Shown in pieces: positions 6,300 to 6,484 of a DNA stretch of 6,484 bases; positions within the stretch are counted from its first letter, which is position 1, and each line of letters starts with the position of its first letter. The translations under genes were made by a program, and so were the position numbers. The notes below the pieces were generated by a model that was given only the letters and a program-made list of their open reading frames with translations, was not told the origin of the DNA and ran no database searches. This DNA is from Dictyoglomaceae bacterium (lineage in GTDB: Bacteria; Dictyoglomota; Dictyoglomia; Dictyoglomales; Dictyoglomaceae): assembly GCA_028276205.1 (NCBI GenBank), contig JAPYWU010000084.1:1-6484 (forward strand). Reading direction: 5' to 3'.

Positions 6300-6484
6300 A
6301 TGAAGAAGGCTGATTTCATCGCAAAGGTAGCAGAGAAGGCAAAAATCACAAAGAAAGAGGCAACTAAAGTAGTAAATGCTGTATTAGAAACTATAACCGA
6401 AGCATTAGCTAAGGGGGATACAGTTCAATTTGTAGGATTTGGTACTTTCTCTGTAAGAAAGAGAGCAGCCAGAGAGGGGAGAAA
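6300..6484 (+). CDS. HU-family DNA-binding protein, 3'-truncated
   Basis: Small dimeric nucleoid protein that bends and compacts DNA. The first 61 residues are visible (complete HU is about 90), and the reading frame runs off the window. The N-terminal helical pair MKKADFIAKVAEKAKITKKE, the VVNAVLETITEAL helix and the GFGTFSVRKRAAREGR strand-turn (46-61) match the HU/IHF signature and end just where the family continues into the conserved DNA-binding arm. No frameshift or odd residue is seen. The start is fixed by the strong ribosome binding site; the nearby GTG at 6290 meets a stop after seven codons in its own frame. HU next to mazG is common in clostridia, where an S4-domain RNA-binding gene often follows. 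HU is far likelier than IHF in this lineage, though IHF cannot be excluded from half a protein. Confidence 0.95.
   Translation, partial: MKKADFIAKVAEKAKITKKEATKVVNAVLETITEALAKGDTVQFVGFGTFSVRKRAAREGR

Noticed and set aside
1..6484. Mobile element, CRISPR array, toxin-antitoxin or defence system
   Set aside because: No transposase, direct-repeat array, tRNA-like site or defence-type domain seen. MazG here is the full two-domain housekeeping type and is not next to mazEF-like genes.

Overview
The window is an AT-rich (roughly one-third G+C by eye), densely coded stretch of bacterial chromosome with every gene on the + strand. Codon choice (AGA for Arg, many AAA, GAA and ATA codons), Lys/Glu/Ile-rich proteins and the gene content suggest a low-GC thermophile. 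Dictyoglomus is my best guess, with a deep-branching Firmicutes-like lineage as the alternative. This is recognition from the proteins and not a database match.

Layout: positions 2-472 hold the C-terminal part of a MEMO1/AmmeMemoRadiSam-B family protein. It overlaps by 4 bases (GTGA) with pth, peptidyl-tRNA hydrolase (469-1047), which overlaps by 13 bases with mfd, the transcription-repair coupling factor (1035-4205). These three look like one translationally coupled transcript whose promoter lies upstream of the window. A 65-base gap with an extended -10 element, two small palindromes and a good ribosome binding site leads into a membrane-anchored parvulin-type peptidyl-prolyl isomerase (4271-5338). 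A 141-base gap carries a convincing extended -10 promoter for mazG, a nucleoside triphosphate pyrophosphohydrolase best started at 5480 (5480-6259). A 40-base gap with another extended -10 inside a 17-base palindrome, plus a very strong ribosome binding site, precedes an HU-family DNA-binding protein cut off by the window end (6300-6484).

The order pth - mfd - PPIase - mazG - HU is a housekeeping and genome-maintenance neighbourhood that I recognise from clostridia and bacilli, where sporulation genes such as spoVT are interspersed. Its products recycle peptidyl-tRNA, clear stalled RNA polymerase and recruit excision repair, fold exported proteins, cleanse the nucleotide pool and compact DNA. 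No stretch over 300 bases lacks a gene. I saw no tRNA, rRNA, CRISPR array, insertion sequence or riboswitch, and no sign of a novel multi-gene system. The points worth a second look are regulatory: the promoter architecture, the shared palindromic core and the start-site choices.
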